Below, piece after piece: positions 39,801-53,700 of a DNA stretch of 64,000 bases. Source of the DNA: Callorhinus ursinus (lineage: Eukaryota; Chordata; Mammalia; Carnivora; Otariidae); the NCBI RefSeq assembly GCF_003265705.1, contig NW_020312859.1:5358763-5422762 (forward strand), given 5' to 3'. Each line of letters begins with the position of its first letter. The stretch's first letter is position 1. The position numbers were made by a program, and so were the translations under genes. The notes under the pieces were generated by a model that saw only the letters and a list, made by a program, of their open reading frames with translations, was not told the origin of the DNA and made no database searches.

Positions 39801-42800
39801 TAGTTCTGGGAAGAAACTCTTGTAGATTCCCCTTTAAAGCCTACCCCGGGACAAGAGTTCCAGGATGTGATACTGTAAGTTTCATCACGTGAGGACTTAG
39901 TTTTAAAAACTGCCCAAGAGTTTTAATTCTGAATTTCTCCTTGTAGCAAGGAGCAAGGACCAACCCCAGTGGAGAGAAAGAAGAAAGGAAAGAGGAAAAG
40001 TGAAACCACAGTGGAAAGTTTAGAGCTGGATCAGGGCCTGCCGAATTCATCCCTGCGGAGTCCTGAGGAGTCCACTGAGTCTGCAGACAGCCAGGTACAG
40101 CTGTGACCGGGAGCCCTACTGGAGGTTATGGCTGCCACACAGATCTCGCTGACGTGGGTTCTGTTGCCCTTCTCTCTCCATCTCCAGGCCACACCCCTTG
40201 TGCACAGACGCGGGCTGGGCTTTCACTGTTGGGGGCGTTGAGCACCGAAGACCACAGACTTTTTCCCATAACATCCTGATCCTTATACTAATGATCTCCC
40301 AAGGTTTTTTTTAGTGGTGTTTGCTTCCTTCTTGGGAAGTAGCATGGTATCAGGCTGCAGAAAGGATGAATATGGAAAACAGAATTGTGGGGCACTCTAG
40401 GTAAGGCTTGGGGGGCCTGACTTGCCATGTAGGTAATGCTTTTAGGGCTCAGAGTGCTAGGCCAGTCTGCACAAGGACATTTTCATAATCCCAGATACTG
40501 GAAAAGTCAGGGATGTATGTATTAATTTTGCCAGAATAGTTAAGGAAGTTTGGCTAAACATGGAAACAAGGAGTTGCCCACCTGAATGAGATTTCTAAAA
40601 CTATGCCTAAGTGAGCCCATGACTGACTGGTAGGAATTTCCTCCCTCCATCAAGGCATCCTGTCTTGGATAGGGGTTCTGATATTTGAAAGTGCTGTTCC
40701 TCGGATATCCACAACATTTTATCTGGGTTATGCTGCTGCAACGGGGCCATGTAACATCATCCAGCTACCGCACCCTCAAGTATCCTCTGAACCCTCATAG
40801 ATGGTCTTCGTTGTAGGAAAGTGTCAGCTTCTGATGTCACGGTGGTAATAAGTAGTAGTGTCTGGGGTGTCAGAGCAGAGACCCCCTCACTGCCTGTGAA
40901 CTCAGGCTTGTGGCTGTCAGGTGTCCTGATGGGCCGAGCAGCGGGCATGGCGGGTTGATGGGAGTTGGCAGGGGTTTGAGTGTTTCCAGGATGGTGATCT
41001 GTACATGGGATTGGGGGGGCAGGTTTTCATGTGGAATCCCTCAGGTAAAATTAAATGTTCTAGAGGTGACCTGGTGAAGAAACACAGTGGGAACACAGAG
41101 AGAAACCCAGGACGTATGCTTTAAAAAATAAGGGAGGTAGTGTTTGGTTTTGGTTTTTGCTCTTTAAGGTTGAAGTATTGGAGAGACAACCAGCTGGGGA
41201 ATGGTTCCCAGAAGTGTTTCTGCTGCTTGGATATGATGTGTACATGAGACGAACCATGTCCTCTTCTGTTTGAGGAAAGCCAGTGGGCTGCTTTGTTGTA
41301 GAATGTTTTCTCGCTACAAGGTCACAAGTTACTTAATTATAGATGAGTCCTCAGAGGGTGACTCATGAATCTTGTTTTGTCACGCTTAAGATGTCTCCTT
41401 GCATTTCAAGGAGTGGTATGAGATTCTCTAAGTCTTAATAAAATTGATATTAGTTTTTAAAGAAATATATGGTAAGTATGGTGAATTCGACTAAAACCAA
41501 AACAATTCTATCTCCCTAAAGTCAGAGCTTCCAACTATGCTGGAAGGGATCTGAAAGATGATGGAGTTTACTTCCCATCCCTGTTTTACTGGAATAGAAA
41601 TTGATTCCAGAAAGAAGAAAAAAAGTCACTCTCATTGATGAACAAAACACTCAGAATCTTACTGGATTCTGAGACTAGATATACCTTCTTCTCAGGGGAT
41701 CTTGGCAATTTGGAACCTCTCCCTCAGTTAGATGTCATTTTGAGTGCATTTAATTCTTAAAAGAGTTGTGTTTAAGGGAGATTTCTTGTGTAAAGTAGGA
41801 AAGGCCTCCCATGCATGTTAGTGAATGTAGTTGAGTGTATTCTTTCCCGTGCAAGCTTTTGCCTTTGACTCACAGAGCGTCTCTCTGATGGGTATGTTTG
41901 CCCTGCAGAAACGACGCTCAGGACGGCAGGTGAAGCGCAGAAAATACAACGAGGACCTGGACTTCAAAGTGGTAGATGACGATGGGGAAACAATCGCTGT
42001 TCTCGGGGCTGGCCGGACATCTGCCCTCTCGGCTTCTACGCTGGCTTGGCAGGCAGAGGTACGGCCTTTGGATTGGGGTGCTGGCCTTGGCTGGACAGTC
42101 ATTTTGGCCCCATTTAAAAGGGGGTTGGCACCTGAGTAGCTCAGTCAGTTAAGCGTCTGACCCTTGATTTTGGCTCAGGTCATGATCTCAGGGTAGTGAA
42201 GTGTGGCACTGGGTGTGGAGCTTGCTTAAGATTCTCTCTCTCCTTCTCCCTCTGCCCCTTTCCTACCACTCTTCCTCCAAAAAAAAGAATGTGCTAGATA
42301 TAGTGACTACACAGAATGGGAAGTGGACAGGAAAGGGGGGAGGTCAGGATTTTAGGAGAGGCATTTCCAACATGAACTAAAGCCCACAGCCTGCATGGTA
42401 CTGCGGGTTTTGGTGTGATAGACAGACAAGCTCAGCTGGACGTTGGGGTCTGATCTGAGGAGTGGTGGGAGATGAGCCCTGAGTGGTAGGAAGAGTCATA
42501 TTATGCAGGGCCTAGATACTAGCTAAAGTATTTGGCTTTTATACTGCAGATCAAATGGTAGGGGGGAGGGGGCACTGAGGTCAGAGTTCAAGCAGAGAAG
42601 AAACAGGATGGCCCTATTTGCACTTTAGGGATTTCCATTGGCAGCAGTTTCAAGGAGGAAGAGGGACCTGATATCCAGACGCTAGAAGGAAGAGAGGTAA
42701 ATGTTGAAAAGGTCTGTGCCAAGGAGCTGACAGAGAAGACATTAGAAGCAAAAGAAGAAACAGGCTGTGCATACTGGAGGGGCATCCTTGCCAGCAGCAC

Positions 42801-45800
42801 ATTCTGGGACACAGCCTGGCTGTTGTTACGGAGTCAGTGTCGCTGACTTGGCAGAATTCACACTCTGCATGTGTGGCAGAGCACAAATACCTGTCCTTCC
42901 TCCTGGGCACAAGGATGGCTTACTGAAGCCGATAATACTTTATCTTTTTAAACCACCTTGCCTCCAGCTTAAAGCATTTTCATATAATTTCACATACCCT
43001 TTCACTCTATGTTTGCATGGAAAGGAGCTAGGAGCAGGGGTCATTGTCCCTATTCTAGCAATCAAGAAACAGGCACAGAACTATCCAGGTCATGGGTGAC
43101 CAGTGGCTAGCATGTCAGAGTTGATTTTAGGGCTCTCTGCCAAGAGTTATCCAAGCACTGAACACAACACTTAATAGGACTAGTAATTTGACGTACTGTC
43201 AGTGCAGTACTCTTCACACAGATAGTTAAGAGTAGTCCTTGCAAGACTGCTAGGAGGCGCTAGGATTATATTGCTCCAGAATGGGTTTTCCTTCCTTGGA
43301 GATGTTCTGGTTGGTTTGGTCATTAAAACACTACAAGGGAATTTGTTTTCTCCTGGTAGTCATTTAGCCCGCCATTAACCACATTTCAGCTGTTGTTATG
43401 ACTTCTTTCCTGGTACCTGAATGGCAGCATTAGCTGATCTGACAGAAATAATTCAGGAAATTTTATGTATCTTAACAAGGCTCTTTTTATCCTCTTCAGG
43501 GTATAACAAAGAGAGCTAATCTATGGTGAAACATAGAATTTGCATTTGCATTAATTATGCCCCAAAAATTGGTCCTAAACTTAGGCAGAAAGAGGCCTGA
43601 TCCCGTGGTTGGGCGAGCACGGGGGTCTGGCCCCTGTGGCCCAGGCCTGGCCCAGCAGGCAGGGCAGATAGAGAGCCTGCAGGGCATTGAGTGGGCCCCC
43701 ACTCCGAGCTCTACAGAGCCCCTAGCTGCTGCACTCCCGCTCCACTTGCATCTGGTTTACGTTTGGGGCTTCCTGGTGAGGTTTGAACAGAGATTTCCCA
43801 GGCTGATGCATAGTCTGAAAGCCACGAATCTCATCTAGGATTCCAGACAATCCTCAGTGCCCAGTGGCATAGAAAAGCAGTTGAAGAAGATGAGGCTTTT
43901 TCTTGTGTCCTCCCGAGGCCTTTTGAATGGGTGTCCGCCTGCTCGCTGCCTTTGGCTTGGGGCAGAGAAGGGTGTGGAGTCACCACGAGAAAGGCCCTGC
44001 TGCTCCCTCGTTGCGTTTCTGTGCAGTGTCTTATCAGCATGCTCTGCCTGGTTCTGTGGCTCCTGGCCCCTGGCCCAGCCCCAAATTGCAACCTCAGCAT
44101 TGTTACCTAGTGGTGAGTTGCTAAAAACATCTTTACACATGATTCACTGGAGCCCAGGACTGACATGGTAGCACAGCCCTGCTTTGGAGTCTAGAGGACA
44201 GTCCCCAGACTGGGATATGGGATTCTGGGGCAGGAAATAAGTTTCCATCCTGACTGTGACTCTTTGCTTTCTTAGTCTTTGTCAAACGTATGTTGGTGCC
44301 TGGAACAGAGACAAACTTTTGCAGTTGTTGCACATTTACAGGGTATAGATTTTTACAAGGCTATCTCAGTTCCCGCCTTCTGCAGTTTGTGCAGCTTACG
44401 TGATTCTGCCTTCTAGAACGGAGGACTGTAATTTGAATGAGGCTTCAATGCCCTGTGCCATCCCTGTGCCTCACTCAGTGTCTTTGCAGCCAGCCCTCTG
44501 TTGTCTGGCCTTTTGCTGTGCCTGTCAGGCTGAGCCCAGTTGTTTCCTTCCCCAGGAATCCCCCAGCTCCCCCGAGCTGTGGGGGGAGTGCCCCTGCTTT
44601 GTGCTCTAAGGTGGTTGCTTCTTAACTCCTATATTAAATCAAAATTCCTGCCTGATTTTTTTTTTTTTTTAAGTAGGCTCCACACCTAGCATGGAGCCCA
44701 ACACAGGGCTTGAACTCACCACCCTGAGATTAAGACCTGAGCTGAGATCAAGAGTTGGACGCTTAACCGACTGAGCCACACAGGGCCCCCCTCCCCGCCT
44801 GTTTTTTTAAAAAACGTGGCCACACACTATCTGTTTACCCCCATTTATTTCCCCTCTTCATTCTGTGTAATGCTTTTACTCTGCTAAGACTGTTTACTTA
44901 GTATTCCGTATATGCATCCTGTTTTCCTGTGGACTCATTCTTTCATCCTTTGGGTTCACTTCAGCTTTCCTTCCTGCTTGTTGTCTTCTTATGAGCCATC
45001 ATTCCTTAGGGCCCAACTAAAACCTCCCCTGTTCTGTGAAATCCAAGCTATTCTTGCTTTCTGCACTCTTGTTGGACTTTGGGTTACTGTCACACCACTT
45101 AGAATTTAGCCTGGGACGTTTCTAAGAAGAATGCTTTATTTTGCTTTCCCTGCATGAATGTAAGCCCCTGAGACTGGCCATCTCGCTTGATGCTACTTTT
45201 GCATCCTCCGTGACACTCAGTAAATACTTGGTGATTTGAAAAGCGGTTTGCTTCTTGTTAGAGCCTCTCCCATGTGCCTACCTAAATAGAAATAAATCAG
45301 GTGGTTGGTTGAGGTTGGGGGCAACTTGGGTTGAAAATGTTTGAAATTTTCCCTAAGAAAAAAAAAGTTTAAATTATATGAGTCTCTGACATGAAAGAGA
45401 ATGAATTAAAATGGCCTTCTTTGAAGGATAATTTGAGAAAATTCCAAGTAGCTGAGAACAGATGGTTGTTATGGAAGTTGTGTTTGGCAAGCAGATTTAG
45501 TTTATATCTGTGTGTATCTGTATACACTGAGTGTTTATACACATATGATCATGCTTATGCACAATCTCTGTTTAGAAAAGTCCTGATTTTCTAGTTTCCT
45601 TCCTACTTTGATGTGTATTTTGGAAATGCTACTCCCTTTTCCTTTTATTAGGATAGGGCAAAACCTGCTCTCAGTATTTTCATGATAACCACTGATTTTT
45701 TTTTTTTAACACTAGTGTTCATCCCCCTTTCTTTAACCAGTGCCAAAAGATAAATTGAAATTTTATCCCAAATTCCTTAATTTTTTACTAGAAAATATGG

Positions 45801-48800
45801 CGAAGAATGTTTGTAGCCTTCTGTCTTTTTATTACTCAGAGTAAAGTTCTGTCCTTTCTTGTTCACATGTTAATCTTTCCTTGGATTTGGCTGGTCTTGC
45901 CTAAAAACTCTGAATAGCCATCAGAATCCTACCAGTCTTTTTCTATTCTTCATGGTAGACAGGAATAAGAGTGTTCGAAACAATCTGGTAGTGAGGAAGA
46001 GGTCATTGTTCCTTTCAGTATGTGTGTGTACACGTATGAATGCTCCCTGGCTAGTCTGGGTTATACAGACTTGAGAGTAGGTAGGAAAGGTAGTCAGCAA
46101 TTATGAGAGTTTAATGCCGGTTAACAGAGATCTAACGCGGTGCCCTGTCTTCTGTGTTCCCATAGCACTTGCTTTATGCTATTACAACCATATTGTATTG
46201 CAAAATCTCATTTATTCAAAAATACTTATTGAGCACCTGCTACATGCCACGGACTGTTTTGTGCTGGAGATAATCTCAAGGAGAAAAAGAGACAAGAATC
46301 CCCGCTCTCACAGAGGGAACCAAGCAAATGGAGGAGGAAGCCTGTGAAACCATAAACCATGCACGTGCTGTCTCCCTCACATTTGCTGCATTTTGAACCT
46401 TGTGGGATAGAAGGCCAAAGGGTGAAGCTCAGAGCTTCCAAAGGGTGGCAATAACAAGGTAGAGGCTGGGAGTAAAACAAAAATATAATAAAATTGTGTA
46501 GCTTTTCATGATGGTAAGTCCTATGGAAAAAAATCAGAAGAGGAGTGATGTGGAATTGATGAAAGAGGGTTGCAGTTTTAAATAGGGTGGTCCTTTTTGG
46601 CCTCACAAAGGTAACATTTGAGCAAAGAATTGAAGGAAGTAAAGGAGCGAGGGAGTCATGAGGGAGAGAAGAGCATTTCAGGCAGAGAGAATAGCCTGTG
46701 CAAAGTGTCTGGGGTAGACACAGGCTGCCAGTGTATGTGAGGAAAACACAGGGAGACCTAAGAGGTAACAGGAGGTGGGAGGCTCGGTGAGATCCAGCAG
46801 AGTTTGTAGGCCTTTGAAAGATCCTTGGCTTTACTCTGACTTAAGAGAGAAGCCTTTTAAGCAGTTAAAGCAAAAGAGGGACATAATAAAAAGGGCCATT
46901 CTGAATGTTGTATTGCAAATAGACTAGTTGAGCGGGAATGGTAGCAGGGAGACTAGTTAGAAGGTTTTTGGGAATAATCTGGGTAAGAAATGAAGGTGGT
47001 TTAGACCAGGGTAGAAGCAGTATTGGTGGTGAGAAATTGCTGGATTCTGGATATATTTTGAAGATGGAGCCAACATGATTTCTTGGCTAATCAGACATGG
47101 TATGGGGAAAGAAAAGAGGAATCAAAGATTACACCAAGAGGGGCACCTGGGTGGCTCAGTCCGTTGGGCAGCTGCCTTAGGCTCAGGTCATGATCCCGAG
47201 GTCCTGGGATTGAGCCACATGTCAGGATCCCTGCTCAGCTGGGAGTCTGCTTCTCCCACTCCCTCCCCCTGCTTGTGCTCTTTCTCTCTCTCAAATAACT
47301 AAAATCTTAAAAAAAAAAAAAAAAAAAAAGAATTACACCAAGATTTTTGGTTTGAACACCAAAAAGGACGGAGTTCCCTGTCACTCAGATGGGAGAAAAC
47401 TGCAGGTGGAATGAGTAGGGGTGGGAGGTTGGCTAGGCTAGCAGGACTTTACTTATAGACATCTTAAATGTGAAATACTTCTGAGGTAATCAAGTGGAGA
47501 TGGCAAGTAGCGAGTAGATACATGAGTGTGTGAATTGAGGGGAGGTTCTAAGCTGGATACGTAAACTTGGCTGTTGTCACGATGTAGCCCATATTTAAAA
47601 CCACTTGACTGGACAAGATCAGCAGGAAAATGAGTATAGATAGAAAAGAGTAAAAAGTAGTCTCTAGGGAGCTCCAGAAATTAGAGTTGATATGGGAGGA
47701 TTCCGACTTCCAGGGAAGATACAGTAGGTCGTAGCAGGGTAACACTCACTACAAGGAAAAAAAAACCCCATAAATTGCAAAGAATATATTTTTAAAGACA
47801 TCTGATATCTGTGGAAGCAACAAGAATTAGATGAACTAAAATTCCAGACAGCAGAGAGCTATTCCTAGATGAGCCAACAATTGTAGACTGTTTCTTCTCT
47901 GGAAACATTCCTCAATTTTGGGCATGGGTTGAGGATCAGGATTGGTGCAAACAGACTATTCTGGGTAGAAGAGAAACCATCTGACCCTGCTGGTGATGGA
48001 GTATACAGGGCTGGTGAGATGATTGGAAACTAGAGGAATCCCTGAAGCAAGGGACTTTCCCCAGAAGACGTGTTGAATTCTGGAGTAGCCCAAGAAGTTT
48101 GTCCAGAAGGCAGATTTCAATCTGTGTACCGTGAGACTGTATTTAGAGGGAAAATCTCACTAAAGGGATGGGCCTACTATAGAAAAACGGACTCTCCCTT
48201 AAGAGAGATTTTTAACCTGCTTGGGATTGAAGACTCCAGGGCTCAGGAGTAAGAAGATCTGCCAGACTCGAGCAGATTCATGCTCAAGAAACAGGGTAAA
48301 ACAAGAGATGGACTGAATTTTAACGGTAACACAGGCCTGACCCAATTCAGTCTCTGATTGGACTTAAGGGACCACCCCCTCTCATAGTTTGTCTAAGAGA
48401 AAATAGGAAACAGTTGTGGAAAGTATTGTTTGGAGCTGCTGTGGTTCCTCTATTCATAAGATCTACCATAAGTAAAAAACTACTGGACTTTTGAAAAGGC
48501 AGGAAAAAATGTGACTAAAAAGCAAGAGAATATAATACAAGCAGACCCTAGATGATCCAGATATTGGAGTTAGCAGAAAAGAACTTTAGAATAACTATGA
48601 TTGATATGTGAAAGAAAATAAAAGAAGTTGGGCAACAGAGTTTTAAAGTGACGAATTCCAGAGAAATGTATCTGGTAAAGAGCATCAAATCAACAGTCTA
48701 GAACTGAAAATTCTAGTTTAAAAACTTAGAACACAGTGGATGACTTTAAAAGCAGATTAGATACAGCAGAACATAAGATTGGTGACTTTGAAGACAGTCA

Positions 48801-50699
48801 ATAGAAAATGTTTAACCTGAGGCATAGAGAGAAAACAGAATGCAAAGAACAGAACAAAGCATAAGAAACAATTGGGGTGCAGTGAAAAGGTGTAATGTAT
48901 ATCTGATTAGATCCTAGGCATGGAGGAGAGATGGGGGCAGAGGAGTGTTTGAAGATAAAATTAATGGCCAAGACCCCCCCCCCCAAGTGATGGGGGGGGT
49001 ATCAACCAATAGATTCAACATCAGGTATAACTCCCATGCAGGAAAAATACAAAAGTGAAGACCATACTCAGGCATATCTGAAACTAGAAAACTGAAGACT
49101 GAAAAACCACTAAATAAAAACTGAGCACTAATATTGTATTAAATGGTATGATATTGAATACTTTCCTCCTGAATTTGGGAATAAGAAAAAAATTCCACTA
49201 TTATCATTATATTCAGAAATGCACTGCAGGTCCTGGCTACTGCAGTAAGGAAAATGAAGAAATAAAAAGTTTAAAGATTGGAAAGGAAGAAGTAAGATTC
49301 ATTATTTGTAGATGACATGACCGTATATAGAAAATTCAACAGAATTGGCAAACCATTAGCCTTAAGAAATGTGGATTTAGCTAAATTTTTGGATACAAAG
49401 GCAATATACAAAACCATCTTTTATTTCTATAAACTAGCAACATGAAACCAGGAAAGGAAAACTGTAAAATGTCATTTGTAATATCATCAAACATATTAGA
49501 TATCCTAGAATAACTCAAAAGATACACAGGCCCTCTCTATATGAAAAACATTGCTGAAAGAAATGAAAGGAGACCTAAATAAATGGAACGATACATAACG
49601 TTCAGGTATTCAGTATTGTTAAGATGTTGGTAATTCAGTCCTAATCAAAGTGTAAGCAGGGTGTTTTTTGATAGAAGTTGATAACAGAAACACAAAAGAC
49701 CTAGAATAGCCAAGGCAGTCTTTAAAAAAAACTAAGTTATAATGCAGACTTATAATCAAGCTACAGTAATGAAGACATGGTAGTGTTGCCAGAAGAACAA
49801 GTAGACCAATGGAACAAAACGGGAACACTGCTCAGCAGGGCTCCTACTAGCCACATGTGGCTATGGAGCACTTGAAATACGGCTAGTCTGAATTCAGATG
49901 TGTTTTAAGTGTGAAGTACACTTTGGATTTTAAAGACTTAGTATGTAAAAAGAATATAAAGTATTTCATTAATAATTTTACATTGATTCCATAGTGAAAT
50001 GATAAGTTTTTAGATATATTGGCTTAAGTAAAATATATTTATTAAAATTAATTTCATCTGTTTTTACTTAATGTGGCTACAAGAAAATTTTAAATTACTT
50101 TATGTGGCTTAATGAATGACCGTGGTAGCAGCAAAAGGTTCTTTAAACAGGACACAAGAATACGTAAGAGAAAAGATTGGTAAGGTAGATTATGTAGAAC
50201 TCTGTTCATCAAAAGACAAATTTACAGAATCAAAAGGCAGATCATAGACTGATAAATAATACTTGTAATCTATATAACTGGCAGGAGTTTTATTCAGAAG
50301 TGTGTAAAGAACTCTTGCAAATTAAAAAAAAAAAGGACACTTCTTTTAAAATAGGCAAATGACTTGAGCAGGACCTTCACAGAGAGGTTGCCTTCATTGC
50401 CAATAAGCATATGAAAAGGTGCTCAGCATCTTTAGTTATCAGGGAGATGTGAATTAGAGAGATAATACTACATGTCCATGAGAATGGCTAAAATTTTAAA
50501 GACAATATCAAGTCAGCTGGAACTCCTCCCATACATTGCTGATGGGTGTAAAAATTGTTACAGTCACTTTGGAAAAAATTTTGACAATATTCATTAAAAC
50601 TAAATGTATAACCTACCTCATAACCTAGTAATTCCACTTTTATGTATATATCCAAGATAAATGAGTACATTTGTCCCCCAAAAGACATACAATTTATTT

Positions 50700-50734
<35 letters not shown>

Positions 50735-53700
50735 TTTGAGAGAGAGAATGAGAGAGCGAGAGCGCATGAGAGGGGGTTGGGGCAGAGGGAGAAGCAGACT
50801 CCCTGCCGAGCAGGGAGCCCGATGTGGGACTTGATCCCGGGACTCCAGGATCGTGACCTGAGCCGAAGGCAGTTGCTTAACCAACTGAGCCACCCAGGCG
50901 CCCAGACATACAATTTATATGAACGTTGGAAGCAAACCAAATATTCCTCAACAGTAGAATGGATAAATAAATGGTAGTATATTTATGCAACAAAATACTA
51001 TGCAGAAATACAGAAGAATGAACTACATACTATATAATTACATTTACATGAAGTTTAGTGATAGGCAAAACTAATCAATGGTAGTAGAAGTCTGAATAGT
51101 GGTTACTTCCAATGGGGGCACGAGTCTTCCAGAATGTCAGAAATGTTAGGTAACTTGATCTGGGTGGTTATTTATACAAGTGTATACGTGTATATGTAAA
51201 AATTCATCGATTGTACACTTGAGATCTCTACATACTGTATGTATGCCTTAGCTTAATAACTTTTGAAGTATTATGTTAGCATGTCTGGTAGTTCCTTGCT
51301 GATGAAGACTATAGCTCATCTATTTCTGTAAGACCAGTGAATAAACATAAAAGACACTCAATAAATAATGTGGAAGAAATTTAGGAAGGAAATTAAACAG
51401 GAAGTTAGGAAGGAAGTTGTTCATTAATCTGCTTTCTCTTAACCTAACACCTGTTCTTTGCTCACGGCCGATTTGCCACAGTCGGAGCTCTGTTGGCTGC
51501 AAGGTTGGGGTAGTGATCTTCCAGCTTAAGAAAGTACACCTAGTTCTGGCTTTTGCTGTTAGCCATCCTGACAGATAGATCCGAGTGTCTGGAGAAGGGG
51601 GAGACTTTTTGATTAAGTGATGTAGATTAAGAATAATAACCATTTTCAGTCTGTGATGCTGGTGAGTTTGATGCTTTATTCCCTCATGTGTCTCCTCTCT
51701 TTCCCTCTTGCTTGTATTTAGCATTCAGGGTGACAAGCATTTCTTGTCACCCACTGCTGCTGGGCCTCTTCAAGGTATTAGCTATACCAGTGGATAAAAC
51801 AAATAGGAATTTCTGCCCTTAGAAGGTTTATACTGTAATGGGGGAAGACAGACAACAGTCAGCTGCCTTCTTCCCCTTTCCTTACTTGTGCTTAAGAATC
51901 AAGCAGAATGGGGCGCCTGGGTGACTCAGTTGGTTAAGCGTCCAACTCTTGATTTTGGCTCAGGTCATGATCTCATGGTCATGATATTGAGCCCCATGTT
52001 GGGCTCTGAGCTGAGCTGAAGCCTGTTTGGGATTCTCTCCCTCTCCCTCTGCCCCTCCCCCCACACCTACTCCCACCTCCTTTCCACCCCCCACCCCCGC
52101 TCATGCACAGGTGTACGCGCTCTCTCTCTCAAAAAACGAAACAAACAAAACTTGAGCAGAAAAACAAAAGCTTAGTCTGTCTTCCCATCCCTTCTTCCTA
52201 CTATATGGTAGGCACAGTTCATTTGTCTTCTTGTTGAGCAGTGGGAAGAGACTCTTGTCACTTTGGATTAACTTAGGCATGGCACCTAGCACAATGCCAT
52301 GTGTCTAGGGGAATGTAATAAATATTTGTAACCTTTGGGAGCATCTGTCAACGCCTGCTGATCTCCATACTTCTTTTCTGCCATCTGCCCTCCTCATCTT
52401 TTTTTTTTTTTTTCCTTTCCTCTATTACTTTTCTAGGGGAAAGTTTGATTTAGGATCTAAGAAAATATGTTTTCTGTGATGGTACAGCTCTGGGACAGCT
52501 GAGCCCTAGAATGGGTAGGACTGAAGACAGTGAGATATGGCATCAGAACTTATGTTCTGATCAGGACCCCAAGTTATTTTGGGAGTTAGGGCTATCGTGA
52601 TGAGTGTTCTTCTCGTATACTGTTCTACTAGATCTGACAAGGTCATGTGGTGCACAGGATACCTCTGAAATAGAATGGCTCAAATAAAGTCCTAGAAAGA
52701 ATGTCAAACGCAAGAGTGTTCTGACTCAACACACTCTTTTTAAGTTTGTCATTGTTTAATCAAATACTCTGTAGAAAGAGATTTCATGGCGCTCAGGAGC
52801 CTAGAAATGTTGATGTGTATCTGGGATAGAAAGGAAGAAATTAATTTGTTTTCAGTTAGGATTTATAGTCAAAGGATGATCAGTGAAACAACCATTTCCA
52901 GCCACAGAGGGGAAAGATGGTATCATTTAGTAGAGAATAGTTAATACCTTGCATTTGCATAGTGCTTACTGTTCCAAAAATATTTTCACATACCATTTTA
53001 TCCTCCCAGTAACCCAGTGAGGTAAGTATTTTTAACTCCTATTTTAATAGATACGGGAACTAAGAGGTGTTAATTGACTTATCCAAAGTCAGTAGCAGGT
53101 AGGTGTTAGAATTAGGACTCTCTGATTCCAAGGCCCCCAGACTCCTGTATGTTATACCTTTCTGCAAATTTTATGCTACAGCATGTAGGCAGGTTTGGCA
53201 GAAAAGGGAAGTCCTAGGACCAATTTTAGTGATACTAAAGACAGATCTGAAATTAAGAGTCTGAAAAGCAGAGTAACTTCTCTGCTCTTGTGGAAGGGGA
53301 ACATGTTAGGGTTGTGCCCAGAAGTTAGAATGTGTGTAATCTTTTGATCACTCCGTGGACTGATAGGAGGGAGGCCTCAGCGCTCATAGGTGATTCTTAT
53401 AGAATTATTTCTTGGATTCTGTGGTGCCAGTAATTTTCTTTTTAACTTTTCTGTCTCCAGGAGCCTCCAGAAGATGATGCAAACATCATTGAGAAGATCC
53501 TGGCGTCTAAGACCGTCCAGGAGGTCGGTGGCTCATGTACCGGCTTTTCTATCACTAGCACAGGTTATACCCTCTGTGAAGAGATACTTGACTAGAGAAC
53601 CTGGAGTGGTCGTGACTGGCCAGAGTGGAGCTAGGCAACAACATTGTCTGGCTAGTCAGTACTTATTTTTACCCCCATGGAAGATTTTAGATCATAAAAT

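Larger units (their letters stand above)
23822..39946. other. CHD6: CHD6 intron between coding exons 2 and 3 (16.1 kb)
   Basis: The largest intron. 23822-27435 is almost free of young repeats and holds the unidentified minus-strand open frames at 25491-26340. 27190-27320 is AT-rich low-complexity DNA. 29690-31800, 32037-33570 and 36370-37440 have nothing I can name; 30890-31200 is unusually GC-rich. SINEC, MER5A, Tigger-type, old L1, MIR and L2 pieces are listed separately. Confidence 0.75.
48330..51255 (+). mobile_element. Old L1 LINE relic, sense
   Basis: ORF1-like part at 48530-48830 ('gcagaccctagatgatccag', 'cagattagatacagcagaac'), ORF2-like part from about 49090 ('catttgtagatgacatgacc', the RT active-site region; 'agaccaatggaacaaaac'), and 3' part from 50118 to 51255. 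No frame is intact. It is interrupted by a hAT relic (49838-50110) and a SINEC (50698-50903). Confidence 0.65.
42059..53460. other. CHD6: CHD6 intron between coding exons 4 and 5 (11.4 kb)
   Basis: The right half is mostly ancient LINE: an antisense L2 (46207-47760) followed by an old sense L1 (about 48330-51255) that carries a hAT relic and a SINEC. 42290-44640 and 44795-46200 hold nothing recognisable apart from GC-rich DNA at 43590-44120. 52160-52930 is unremarkable apart from a T-run near 52400. Confidence 0.7.

Noticed and set aside
43496..44171. Cluster of overlapping open frames on both strands
   Set aside because: GC-rich DNA with few stop triplets; no frame shows family-like sequence and no exon boundaries fit CHD6.
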